A DNA stretch of 16,811 bases from an uncultured Propionibacteriaceae bacterium (GTDB taxonomy: Bacteria > Actinomycetota > Actinomycetes > Propionibacteriales > Propionibacteriaceae), in contig CALKHV010000060.1 of the NCBI GenBank assembly GCA_937988865.1, positions 1-16,811 on the forward strand. Reading direction: 5' to 3'. This document shows, in pieces, positions 7,531-14,904 of this stretch (position 1 is its first letter; each line of letters begins with the position of its first letter). The translations under genes and the position numbers were made by a program. A model generated the notes under the pieces. The model was not told the origin of the DNA. It made no database searches and saw nothing but the letters and a program-made list of their open reading frames with translations.

Positions 7531-9183
7531 TCACACCGACGGCGCGACCTTCCTGAGCACCTCGCGACCCAGCATCGCCCGGTCGCTGGTGAGGAAGTCG
7601 TCGTCCTCGAGCTTGGCGAGCAGTGCGTCCCGCACCTCGGTGCGGTGTGCCTCGTCGAAGCCGTCGACGGCATCAAGGAGGGTTGCCAGGATGTGGTACT
7701 CCTCGAAACCCGACCGTGTCTCCTTGAGTACCGAGACCAGGGCGTCCATCAGTTCGGGACGCCGCACCTCGCGTGCAGCCACCACGCCGACGAAGCGGTC
7801 GCCCTCGTCGGGTGAGAGGAGCGCCGCCACGACCGGCCCTGGCTCGAGGCCGGCGGCGGCGGTTCGGATTGGCTGCACGAGGGATTCCAGCTTGAGCGTC
7901 CGCCCCCCGGATTCCGCCTCGTCGGAGCGGATCTGTTCGTACTCGGCGGCCAGGGCCAGCAGCTCGGCGGGAAGTCCGACGTCGTGGACGACTGGACCGA
8001 CCGGGGCGACGGGAGCGACTGGCGCGTCGACGTCGAGCTGCGAGACCTCGAGCTGGATGACCAGCCGGGGGTCACCGTAGTAGATGTAGGACGCCCACGA
8101 GAGATCCGCGCTCTCGGGATCGTAGATCGCGGTGCGCGCCTTTCTGACCGCCTCTCCGACGGGCTCGCCCCCGAGGACGCTTGTGTAGAAGGCGGTCGCG
8201 AACGCCGCTGACGCCGAGTCGCCGATGCGCCAACGCGTGCCGAGCACGTACGAACCTTGTTCCAGGAACGGCCGGGCGATACCGAAGACCCTGGTCAGAT
8301 GGGCGATCGGCTGCTGATCGACCCCCATCGCGCCGGCAGCTCCGGTCGCGGTCTCGCACCCGTTGATGAAGGCGAGCGCGGGTGCATGGTCGAGGTGGCT
8401 GGTGATCTCGCCGATTGTCAGGATGCCGTCGAACAGGACCAGACCACTCCTGCCGGGACGCTGCTCGTCGGTGTGGCCGTGGCCGGTGAAGTGGACGACG
8501 GTGAACTTGGTGGTCCCCTTGAGGGCATTCATGACCTCCCGCTTCGTGGCGTCCGGGCCATGGAGCGGCACGAAGTCGATTCCCTGCTCCATCAGCAGTG
8601 CGGAGACCGCCTGGTACTCAGCTTCCGCCTCGGCGAGGTTGACGAAGGTGACGTCGCCGACCGGCTGCGGCTTGGGGACGCAGATCAGCAGGACGGAGAG
8701 GTCGCCATCCCGCTCCTGCGGCCTGATCGTGCCGAGCCCCGTGCCCAGGCTCACGTAGCGGCCCATCGCGTGACGGAGGCAGACAAAGTCAGCCTCGTCG
8801 CGCATCAGCTCGAAGGGAACCGGCAGGAGAGTCTCGTCCGTGCCCACCTCGAGAAAGATCGACTGACTCGCGAGCTCGGCCGCGACGAAGCGAGGCAACA
8901 GCGTCCGGCACAACCAGTCGCCCGTCTCGGCGAGGTTGTCGAGAAGTTCCTCCCTGGACAGGCCTGCGGCTCCCCCGCGGCCATCCGTGATACCCGTTCG
9001 TCCGGCAACGTCGCGCAGCCGATTGACCGGCTCCTGCAGGTCATCCGGGGTTCCTGGGGCTTCCAGAAGTGGACGCAGGGTGAGGCGGAAGGGGCCGTCG
9101 TAGCGGAGCACGAGGGCGTCGTCACGCTGCTGAACGTCGATGACGGCGCTCGGACCGCGATCCCAGGCGAGTCGGTAGTGCAT
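7531..9183 (-). CDS. CHAT-domain caspase-like cysteine protease with C-terminal helical (HEAT-like) region
   Basis: A 550-residue protein. Residues about 110-385 form a CHAT domain (clan CD, related to caspases and separase). The catalytic His is in F-T-G-H-G-H (H235) and the catalytic Cys in F-I-N-G-C-E-T-A (C276), with the family's usual strand context. The domain ends at YYGDPRL. A Val-Ala-Pro linker (APVAPVAPVGPVV) leads to a helical region (about 400-550) whose periodic pattern looks HEAT-like. CHAT proteases typically act as triggered proteases in conflict, stress or cell-death systems and cut a partner encoded nearby. The ATG at 9183 has GAGAGG 7 nt upstream and lies 13 bp after the preceding stop. 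The frame is open to 9462, but that extension reads as non-coding sequence over the previous gene. No signal peptide, so cytosolic. Its substrate is unknown; the upstream M4 proenzyme is a candidate. Confidence 0.88.
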   Translation of the reverse strand: MHYRLAWDRGPSAVIDVQQRDDALVLRYDGPFRLTLRPLLEAPGTPDDLQEPVNRLRDVAGRTGITDGRGGAAGLSREELLDNLAETGDWLCRTLLPRFVAAELASQSIFLEVGTDETLLPVPFELMRDEADFVCLRHAMGRYVSLGTGLGTIRPQERDGDLSVLLICVPKPQPVGDVTFVNLAEAEAEYQAVSALLMEQGIDFVPLHGPDATKREVMNALKGTTKFTVVHFTGHGHTDEQRPGRSGLVLFDGILTIGEITSHLDHAPALAFINGCETATGAAGAMGVDQQPIAHLTRVFGIARPFLEQGSYVLGTRWRIGDSASAAFATAFYTSVLGGEPVGEAVRKARTAIYDPESADLSWASYIYYGDPRLVIQLEVSQLDVDAPVAPVAPVGPVVHDVGLPAELLALAAEYEQIRSDEAESGGRTLKLESLVQPIRTAAAGLEPGPVVAALLSPDEGDRFVGVVAAREVRRPELMDALVSVLKETRSGFEEYHILATLLDAVDGFDEAHRTEVRDALLAKLEDDDFLTSDRAMLGREVLRKVAPSV

Positions 9184-9190
9184 GGCGCCA

Positions 9191-9196
9191 CCTCTC
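9191..9196 (-). promoter_or_regulatory. Ribosome binding site of the CHAT gene
   Basis: GAGAGG on the minus strand lies 7 nt before the ATG at 9183 and abuts the stop codon (9197-9199) of the upstream gene. This fixes the start and suggests translational coupling. Confidence 0.65.
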
Positions 9197-9997
9197 TCAG
9201 GCCTGCTGGGGGCCGTCCATGCGGTCGTCCACCAGGACGATCTGTGCCGGCAGTGCCGGGTCATCCCCGGCCGATGTGAAGCCCCTCCCGGTGAGGGCGG
9301 GGGCCCCGTGTTCCTCTCCGATCCGAACCATGGCGTCCAGCGCAGTGACCCGGTCGACATTCGCGAACAGGAAGCAGGTGGGGTTCGCGCAGCGGACCAA
9401 CCCGATGGCCGTCCCCAGAACCGAGCACAGTGCCGCACGAAGCCGTCGTCGGACCGTTTCACGCCGGGCGACGTCGTCGAGACGCTCGCCCCAGTACCAG
9501 GGGTCCAGCGTGGCGAACGACACGGCCACGCCGCCGGGTACCGGGTTCCAGATCACGTAGCGGAGGCCCGCCGGCGGCTGGAGGGGCCGGTCGTGGACCA
9601 CCACGCACGACCCCGACGCCCCCACGGCGTCGCCCACATATGCCACGAGTGCCATCGGATCGGCGACGGCATTCCCGGGCGACCCGCGCCGCGGCGTTTC
9701 CTTCACCGAAGGGTTCCGGGCCTCCACCAGGCGGAGGAGTTCGACCACACGCTCGGACGGCAACGCCGGCCAGGCGCCTGACACCTCTCCGCGTCCGAGG
9801 TACGTCGGATCCACGCGGGTCGCGAGCCGCACCTCACTCGAGCCGTACTCGCTCACCTCGATCCGACCGCCGTCCACGTCGAAGAGGGCTGCGGCGTCCG
9901 AGATCGCCTGCCAGGCGGCGTCGCCGAACGGCTTGGCATCGTTCAGCAGCAGGACCACCCTGATCTGAACGGGCCGACTCACATCTCTCATGGCCAT
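9197..9997 (-). CDS. Archaemetzincin-like protein with degenerate zinc site (predicted inactive)
   Basis: A 266-residue cytosolic protein that I recognise only by comparison of motifs. Archaemetzincins (M54) carry HExxHxxGxxHCx4CxM. Here residues 192-210 read S-V-L-G-T-A-I-G-L-V-R-C-A-N-P-T-C-F-L. Gly199, Leu200, Cys203 and Cys208 keep exact spacing, while the ligand positions are Ser192, Thr196 and Arg202, the catalytic Glu is Val193, and the Met is Leu210. Upstream, GGVAVSFATLDPWYWGE resembles the strand before the family's active-site helix; the second CxxC position reads EEHG. It is probably a pseudo-protease used as sensor, scaffold or inhibitor. The ATG at 9997 is chosen for its GGGAGAG 7 nt upstream; an ATG at 9991 is also possible. 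The gene overlaps the M4 stop by 10 bp and lies 13 bp before the CHAT gene. The frame is certainly coding; the family call is moderate. Confidence 0.6.
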   Translation of the reverse strand: MAMRDVSRPVQIRVVLLLNDAKPFGDAAWQAISDAAALFDVDGGRIEVSEYGSSEVRLATRVDPTYLGRGEVSGAWPALPSERVVELLRLVEARNPSVKETPRRGSPGNAVADPMALVAYVGDAVGASGSCVVVHDRPLQPPAGLRYVIWNPVPGGVAVSFATLDPWYWGERLDDVARRETVRRRLRAALCSVLGTAIGLVRCANPTCFLFANVDRVTALDAMVRIGEEHGAPALTGRGFTSAGDDPALPAQIVLVDDRMDGPQQA

Positions 9998-11715
9998 GGC
10001 GACACTCTCCCGTGGATACCGACGTCCCCGTAGGCCCTGGTCACTGCCGCGACGACCTCGTCGCACCTGTCCTGGTCGGCACTGAAGAAGACCTTGGCGA
10101 TGTCGCACATCTTCTCCAGAGCGTCGGTGAACGTCGCCTGCTTGGTGAGCTGGACCAGGGTGAGGTACGTGAGCAGCGCGGCCTCGCTCACCGACAGCAC
10201 CCGGGAGCCGTCCTCCCGGGCCGCGGTCAGCAGGTTGTGGATGGCCTTGTTGTGGATGTTGCTGTTGGTGTGCACTCCGCCGGAGTCGCTCCTGGTGTGC
10301 ACGTAGTCGTCCATGTGGGCGGGGTCACCCACCGACGCAGGGTCGGCGAAGTCGCGCAGTGGTCCCCCACCCGCGCCGAGGCCTTCCCCGATGCGCCAAT
10401 CCCACGTTGCGACGTCATCGCGGACCGGGGCCTTCCACCAGTTCACGATGATCGTCCCCATGACGTCGGAGAAGGACTCGTTGAGGGCACCGGATTGGTC
10501 GCGGTACACGAGGTTCGAACTCGTCTCGGTCACGCCATGGGTGATTTCGTGTGCGATGACGTCGAGATAGCGAGCCAGACTGATGAGGCGTCCGCCCCGG
10601 CTCACCTGCCCGTACCACATCCGCTTCCGCCACCAGCAGGCGTTCATCCACTGGGGCGCCGGCTCGTCAGCCGGGCAGGTGCAGTTGACGATCGACACCA
10701 GCTCCATTCCCATGTCGTCGATGCCGTTGCGCTGCAACACACTCTTGTAGAAGTCCTGAACGAGCGCTCCATAGCGATGCGCCGTCACTGCAGCCCGATG
10801 CTCGGCACCGAAGGCTCCGGCGAGCGACGAGACCGGAACCTCCGGGATGGGGGCCGACTCCAGGTCACCCAGTGCCAGGTCCAAAGTGCGGACGCGGCGT
10901 AGCGGGTCGGTCAGCGCGAACGAGGTGACAACTGGCTGGGCCTGGCTCACCCGTGACCCGAAGAAGGTGACCGCCGCGTCGTCCTCGTCGATCCCGGAGC
11001 AGTAGACCGGCATTCCCACGGAGGGAGAGGTGCTGAAGTAGTAGAGGACGTCACCGGTGTGGGCGTCCACGAGATAGTCGGCCGACGTGTGCCGCGACCT
11101 GAACCCCGCCCCGAAGCCGTGTCCCGTGTCGCTTCGGGCCTCCGGCGGCAAGCCCGGGACGTCGCGGACGTACCAGGCGAGATGCCAGGTCCCCGCCGCC
11201 TCGTCGTGGAAGTAGGCCAGCGTCGGTGGAGGCACGTCCCCAGGGGCCAACGACAGGTCAGCGGCCTCAGCCACGCGCTGCACCGCCTCCTGAGGCTCGA
11301 GGGTCGGAGCCGTCCCGACGGCCGGCACGTCGCCGATGCGCACATCGGCCGAGACGAGAGCGCGCTCGTCGTCGAGCTCCACCAGCGCCTCCGCGCCGAA
11401 GACCGGTATCTCACCACTTCTCTGCTCAAACCTCAGGAGGTGCGAGCCAGTGGCCGGCAGCTCCTGTTGGGACGCCAGAACCATTCCCGGCACCGTGCCG
11501 GGCTCAGTCGGGGTCGCGGCGGAACGCATCGAAGGACGTCCGTCAGCCTGCAGCAGGTTGTCAAGGAAGAAGCGGGCTGCGGCCTCGTCCGAGTGGAACG
11601 GGCCAATCAGGCCCTCAGGCTCTTCCGGTCCGCGAAAGGCGGCCGCCGGCCGCGCTGTGCCCTGCTCCGTCGCATCGTCAGCCACGTGGTACTTCAAGCG
11701 CTCCAACCCGGACAT
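9988..11715 (-). CDS. M4 (thermolysin-type) metalloprotease with propeptide but no visible signal peptide
   Basis: A 575-residue zinc endopeptidase. The zinc site is H389-E390-I-T-H393 (in V-I-A-H-E-I-T-H-G-V-T), with third ligand E413 in G-A-L-N-E-S-F-S-D, exactly 20 residues after H393 as in thermolysin. H482 in G-G-V-H-T-N-S matches the transition-state His. Residues about 91-130 look like the FTP propeptide (EIPVFGAEALVELDD) and about 140-225 like a PepSY-type prodomain; the catalytic part is about 325-575. This is the family's full length. M4 enzymes are normally secreted, yet the N-terminus (M-S-G-L-E-R-L-K-Y-H-V-A-D-D) has no hydrophobic signal, so it may stay in the cytosol as a zymogen or leave by another route. 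The ATG at 11715 has AAAGGTG 6 nt upstream; a GTG at 11724 is poorly placed. It is first gene of a three-gene cassette. Confidence 0.92.
   Translation of the reverse strand: MSGLERLKYHVADDATEQGTARPAAAFRGPEEPEGLIGPFHSDEAAARFFLDNLLQADGRPSMRSAATPTEPGTVPGMVLASQQELPATGSHLLRFEQRSGEIPVFGAEALVELDDERALVSADVRIGDVPAVGTAPTLEPQEAVQRVAEAADLSLAPGDVPPPTLAYFHDEAAGTWHLAWYVRDVPGLPPEARSDTGHGFGAGFRSRHTSADYLVDAHTGDVLYYFSTSPSVGMPVYCSGIDEDDAAVTFFGSRVSQAQPVVTSFALTDPLRRVRTLDLALGDLESAPIPEVPVSSLAGAFGAEHRAAVTAHRYGALVQDFYKSVLQRNGIDDMGMELVSIVNCTCPADEPAPQWMNACWWRKRMWYGQVSRGGRLISLARYLDVIAHEITHGVTETSSNLVYRDQSGALNESFSDVMGTIIVNWWKAPVRDDVATWDWRIGEGLGAGGGPLRDFADPASVGDPAHMDDYVHTRSDSGGVHTNSNIHNKAIHNLLTAAREDGSRVLSVSEAALLTYLTLVQLTKQATFTDALEKMCDIAKVFFSADQDRCDEVVAAVTRAYGDVGIHGRVSPWP
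10005..10011 (-). promoter_or_regulatory. Ribosome binding site of the archaemetzincin-like gene
   Basis: GGGAGAG on the minus strand, inside the end of the M4 gene, lies 7 nt before the ATG at 9997. It lies 13 nt before the alternative ATG at 9991, so the earlier ATG is preferred. The 10-bp overlap with the M4 stop indicates coupled translation. Confidence 0.6.
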
Positions 11716-11721
11716 CGCAAT

Positions 11722-11728
11722 CACCTTT
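11722..11728 (-). promoter_or_regulatory. Ribosome binding site of the M4 protease gene
   Basis: AAAGGTG on the minus strand lies 6 nt before the ATG at 11715. It overlaps the alternative GTG at 11724, which argues against that codon as the start. I see no convincing -35/-10 pair in the rest of the gap up to the terminator at 11836. Confidence 0.6.
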
Positions 11729-11835
11729 CGCTGGAACCGATCGGCGCGACGTGCTCGCTGGTCTCAGCGTAGGGTCCGGGCGTGCGCGTGGGAATAGGCC
11801 CGCCAGGCCATGACCTCGTGGTTGAGGCGCGCGAT

Positions 11836-11867
11836 GGGCGTCCGGCTTGTGGATGAGCCGGACGCCC
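11836..11867 (-). terminator. Hairpin terminator after the GntP permease gene
   Basis: A perfect 12-bp GC-rich stem (11836-11847 with 11856-11867) with an 8-nt loop, starting 22 bp beyond the permease stop. No U-rich run follows on the minus strand, a form common in actinobacteria. It separates the sugar operon from the protease cassette. Confidence 0.65.
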
Positions 11868-11889
11868 AAGCGGTGGGGTGGTGCGGGAT

Positions 11890-13278
11890 TCAGATGAAGA
11901 GTCCGAGGAGGAGGACGACACCCAGACCGACGACCGAGTTGCTCAGCTCGAGCAGGCCCCAGGTCTTCAGTGTGTCCTTGACGGACAGGTCGAAGTAGCC
12001 CTTGAAGAGCCAGAAGGACGCGTCGTTGATGTGGGTCAGGGTGTTGGATCCGGCTGCCGTGGCGAGCACCAGCAGGGCAGGGTTGACGCCTGCCATCATG
12101 GTGCCGGTCGCGGGGTCCATCACCGCCGCACTGATGATGCCTGCAGCTGTCATGGCCGACACCACGCCCTGGCCGGTTGCGAGACGGATGAGCACCGTGA
12201 TGAGCCACGCCATGAGATAGGGGTTGGCGGACGACCCTGACATCAGGGTGCCGATGTAGTCGCCGATGCCCGTGTCGATGATGATCTGCTTGAGCGCGCC
12301 ACCGGCACCGATGATCAGGACCACCATGGCGATCGCGCGGACGGCACGCTCGAACATGTCCATGACCCACGCGACGCCGCGCTTGGGGCGGATGCCGAAG
12401 AAGTAGAAGGCGGCCAGCATCGCGAGCGAGATCGCGATGACCGAGGAACCGAAGAAGTTGACCCATTCGTAGGCGAGGGTGCCCTTCTCGAGGAACACGT
12501 TGGCGAGGGTGGCCGAGATCATGATGATCGCCGGGATCAGGGGAACGAGGATCGAGATGCCGAAAGAGGGGCGCTCGTCGACGGGCACCTCGTTGTCGGG
12601 ACGCAGCACCTCGGGCGTCGGGTAGTCGAGGTTGCCGAGGAACCTGGGTAGCACCCAACCGGTGATGATGACGGTGGGGATGAAGACGAGCAGTCCGAGG
12701 AGGTAGACCGTGCCGGTGTCGGCCTTGTAGGCATCCACCAGGGCCACAGGGCCGGGCTGGGGCACGAAGAGGGAGTGGGCCGTGGTCGTGGCGGCGATCG
12801 CCGGGATGGCGATCTTCATGAAGGGGATCTTGGCTTCGATCGCGACAGCCACGATGAGCGGGGCCATGATGATGAAGGCCACCTCGTAGAACATCGCGAG
12901 GCCGAAGATCGTGCCCGCGAGCACCATCGCGATCTTGACGTAACGAATTCCGAACTTGGCGAGCAGTGTTTCGGCGATCTGCGCCGCGGCCCCGGAGTCA
13001 ACCATCAACTTACCGATGACTGCGCCGAACACCACGATGATGGCGAGCGACCCCAGGGTGCTGCCGAAGCCGCTCTGAATCGTCTTCAGCAGACTCCCGG
13101 CCGTCAGGGCTGGATCGCGGGCAGGGAGAGCATTGGCTGCAGTACCAGCCATTTCGAGGAAGCCAATGAACAAAGCACCGAGGAGCAACGCGAGCATCGC
13201 GTTGATCTTCCATTTGATGTTGAGGGCCAGCATCAAACCGATGCCGAGCGCGATGATGACAATGTGGAGCCATTCCAT
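11890..13278 (-). CDS. GntP-family gluconate:H+ symporter-type permease
   Basis: A 462-residue integral membrane protein of standard family length, with about 12 hydrophobic segments from the first residues ([13 protein letters not shown]) to the last ([12 protein letters not shown]). Family signatures visible are [15 protein letters not shown] near 167-181, [18 protein letters not shown] near 365-382, and the C-terminal [14 protein letters not shown] and KDTLKTW. GntP proteins import gluconate or related sugar acids with protons; some relatives carry D-serine or other hydroxy acids, so the exact substrate is open. The ATG at 13278 has only a weak upstream GGAAT. It follows the mutarotase gene by 76 bp on the same strand, so the two are probably one operon. 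Low-affinity translation initiation may set its level. Confidence 0.93.
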   Translation of the reverse strand: MEWLHIVIIALGIGLMLALNIKWKINAMLALLLGALFIGFLEMAGTAANALPARDPALTAGSLLKTIQSGFGSTLGSLAIIVVFGAVIGKLMVDSGAAAQIAETLLAKFGIRYVKIAMVLAGTIFGLAMFYEVAFIIMAPLIVAVAIEAKIPFMKIAIPAIAATTTAHSLFVPQPGPVALVDAYKADTGTVYLLGLLVFIPTVIITGWVLPRFLGNLDYPTPEVLRPDNEVPVDERPSFGISILVPLIPAIIMISATLANVFLEKGTLAYEWVNFFGSSVIAISLAMLAAFYFFGIRPKRGVAWVMDMFERAVRAIAMVVLIIGAGGALKQIIIDTGIGDYIGTLMSGSSANPYLMAWLITVLIRLATGQGVVSAMTAAGIISAAVMDPATGTMMAGVNPALLVLATAAGSNTLTHINDASFWLFKGYFDLSVKDTLKTWGLLELSNSVVGLGVVLLLGLFI

Positions 13279-13354
13279 GGCTGAGATTCCATTCTGAGGG
13301 TTGGGTCAGGGCAAGGTGAAGCGGGTGACGAGGGGTTGACGCCGGTGGGGATCC

Positions 13355-14239
13355 TCAGCGGGTCGGCGCGGTGCCCACCAGCGAGATGCGCTGACGCATG
13401 AGGTGCGTCTCGCCGGGTGCGAGGGTGATGGCGTTGGCGCCCACATTGGCGGCTTCGATGCAGATCATCTGCGTCCACTCGTCGTCGCCGAAGTCGGGCA
13501 TGGCGGCCGCTTTGGCCGCCCAGGGGTTCCAGACGACGGTGTTCGCCGACCCTTCCTTCGAGACGAGGAGCGTCCGACTCCAGGTCGGGTCATCGAGAGT
13601 CACCGACCCGTGGTGGCTGTAGAGGCGATCGGTCTCGCCTTCGATGCGTACCAGGCCGGACTGCACGGCGTCGGGCGTCGGCGCCCCGGCCGACCGGTCC
13701 AGATACGGCGTTCCCTCCAGTCCGTCGAGCGTGACGTGGCGGGCGTCCCCCACCGCCAGATAGGTGTGGAAGGCCTCCTCGAATGTGAAGGGGACCACGT
13801 CGGCGTTGTTGATCTTCAATCCGATCTGAAGGTACTCATGGGTGAAGATCAGGCGAAGCTGGGCCATGAAGGCGAAGGGGAATTCCGACTGTGTTCCGAC
13901 ACGGGTCCTGTCGATCTGGTACTCGACGACAAGGCGGCCGTTGAGGTCGATCGTGTCGTCGATGTAATAGCGATTCCAGTCGGTGAGGCGGACGAAACCA
14001 TGCAGCGGGGAAAGCGTGCCCTGTGAGCCGGCTCCGAACCAGGGGAAGATCACGGGAATTCCGCCCCGAATCGGTTGGCCGTTCGCGAACGCCGACTGGG
14101 TGCTCATCCAGAGCACCGGCCGCTGGCCGTCGGGTTGCCACGCCCATGCGTGTGCGCCGTGATCGAAGACCGCGTAGTGGCCTTTTCCAGGGTGCGCCTC
14201 GATTCCTCTCAGTCGATTCTCGGTGACCTCGTGATTCAT
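13355..14239 (-). CDS. D-hexose-6-phosphate mutarotase (glucose-6-phosphate 1-epimerase, YeaD-like)
   Basis: A 294-residue cytosolic protein of the aldose-1-epimerase superfamily, of the usual length for the YeaD/YMR099C group. It interconverts alpha and beta anomers of hexose-6-phosphates such as glucose-6-phosphate. Visible motifs: IRGGIPVIFPWFG (58-70, with the phosphate-binding Arg59), P-L-H80-G-F-V-R, F-H158-T-Y and C-I-E262-A-A-N-V; H158 and E262 match the catalytic His and Glu of the family. The ATG at 14239 has AAGGA 5 nt upstream. It is followed by the GntP permease, so both may serve a gluconate/hexose-phosphate route. It is divergent from the SRPBCC gene, with 195 bp between the starts. 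Confidence 0.9.
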   Translation of the reverse strand: MNHEVTENRLRGIEAHPGKGHYAVFDHGAHAWAWQPDGQRPVLWMSTQSAFANGQPIRGGIPVIFPWFGAGSQGTLSPLHGFVRLTDWNRYYIDDTIDLNGRLVVEYQIDRTRVGTQSEFPFAFMAQLRLIFTHEYLQIGLKINNADVVPFTFEEAFHTYLAVGDARHVTLDGLEGTPYLDRSAGAPTPDAVQSGLVRIEGETDRLYSHHGSVTLDDPTWSRTLLVSKEGSANTVVWNPWAAKAAAMPDFGDDEWTQMICIEAANVGANAITLAPGETHLMRQRISLVGTAPTR

Positions 14240-14434
14240 GCGGATCCTTCCCGTCCATGGGCTTCGGTGAACACGGGCGGCGCCGCGTGTGGGGTGCCGG
14301 GCCGTATTCTGTTCACTTCAAGCTTCCGCAGTTCCTGCCGAGGATGCGATCTCTTGCCATGTGTTGCCCCCGATTGCCAAAGGCGGCCCGACCTGGTTTC
14401 CACCTTCTGGGGATGCCGGCGGGAGACTGAGGGG
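14240..14434. promoter_or_regulatory. Divergent promoter region between mutarotase and SRPBCC genes
   Basis: This 195-bp gap must hold promoters for both directions. The mutarotase RBS AAGGA is at 14245-14249 (minus strand). On the plus strand TATTCT at 14305-14310 has the -10 form TAnnnT, but no -35 is evident. GTGAAC (14267-14272) and GTTCAC (14311-14316) form a spaced inverted pair 38 bp apart. None of these is strong. Confidence 0.3.
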
Positions 14435-14851
14435 GTGAACTCCCCTCTGATCGGCGCGTTACGCGTCTCCGCCTGCGGTCCACTGCCGGTCGACGAGGTG
14501 TGGGTGCGCTACACCCAGCCGGTCTGGTGGCCCCGGTGGGCGCCGCACTTGCGCGAGGTGGACTACCCGGAGCCTGTCGTGACGCCGGGCACGACCGGGC
14601 GCGTCACGGGAGTGGGCGGTGTCGTCGCGGACTTTCGCATCGACTCGGTCGACGAGGCGCTTCGGACCTGGTCGTGGAGCGTGCACAGTGGGCCACTGCG
14701 GCTCTCGTTCGAGCACGGCGTCGACGAGGCGTTGCCCGGATCGGGGCAGCTGAGCAGGGCGTGGGTCGTGGTGCACGGCTTGTGGCCAGTGGTGCTCGGC
14801 TACGCGCCGATCGCCCGCTACTCGCTCGGCAGGCTCGTCACGCCACGCTGA
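14435..14851 (+). CDS. Small SRPBCC (START-like) superfamily protein
   Basis: A 138-residue protein. The pattern V-R-Y-T-Q-P-V-W-W-P-R-W-A-P-H-L-R-E-V followed by alternating strands (GTTGRVTGVGGVVADFRIDSV, then T-W-S-W-S-V-H-S-G and L-S-F-E-H-G-V) and a C-terminal helix (ALGY-like PIARYSLGRLV) fits the SRPBCC fold, a small hydrophobic-pocket fold found in polyketide cyclase-like proteins. Ligand and role are unknown. The GTG at 14435 has GGGAG 9 nt upstream. The frame is open back to 14075, but that extension overlaps the divergent mutarotase gene and does not look coding. It converges on the deacetylase-like gene, with 53 bp between the stops. Confidence 0.75.
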   Translation: MNSPLIGALRVSACGPLPVDEVWVRYTQPVWWPRWAPHLREVDYPEPVVTPGTTGRVTGVGGVVADFRIDSVDEALRTWSWSVHSGPLRLSFEHGVDEALPGSGQLSRAWVVVHGLWPVVLGYAPIARYSLGRLVTPR

Positions 14852-14904
14852 GCCGATGGTGAGTCCACCGAGCGAGGGGACGCCCCGCCGATGCATGACA
14901 CGGG

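Noticed and set aside
9184..9462. N-terminal extension of the CHAT protein to 9462
   Set aside because: The extension lies within the archaemetzincin-like gene in another frame, has Arg/Trp/Ser/Pro-rich sequence, and the ATG at 9183 has a good RBS.
9998..10108. N-terminal extension of the archaemetzincin-like protein to 10108
   Set aside because: It reads as Arg/Gly-rich sequence inside the M4 gene; GGGAGAG supports the ATG at 9997.
11848..11855. Loop of the GntP terminator as an ANTAR target
   Set aside because: The loop is 8 nt, not the hexaloop with A1 and G4 required by ANTAR, and there is no second tandem hairpin.
11678..12658. A 326-codon minus-strand frame overlapping the permease and M4 genes
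   Set aside because: It is out of frame with the strongly hydrophobic GntP protein and is Arg/His/Pro-rich without motifs.
14075..14434. N-terminal extension of the SRPBCC protein to 14075
   Set aside because: It would overlap the divergent mutarotase gene and shows no SRPBCC features; the GTG at 14435 has GGGAG upstream and matches the domain's start.
14852..14904. Possible terminator GGGGACGCCCC between the converging SRPBCC and deacetylase genes
   Set aside because: The stem is only 4 bp with a 3-nt loop and no T-rich run follows, so it is too weak to call.
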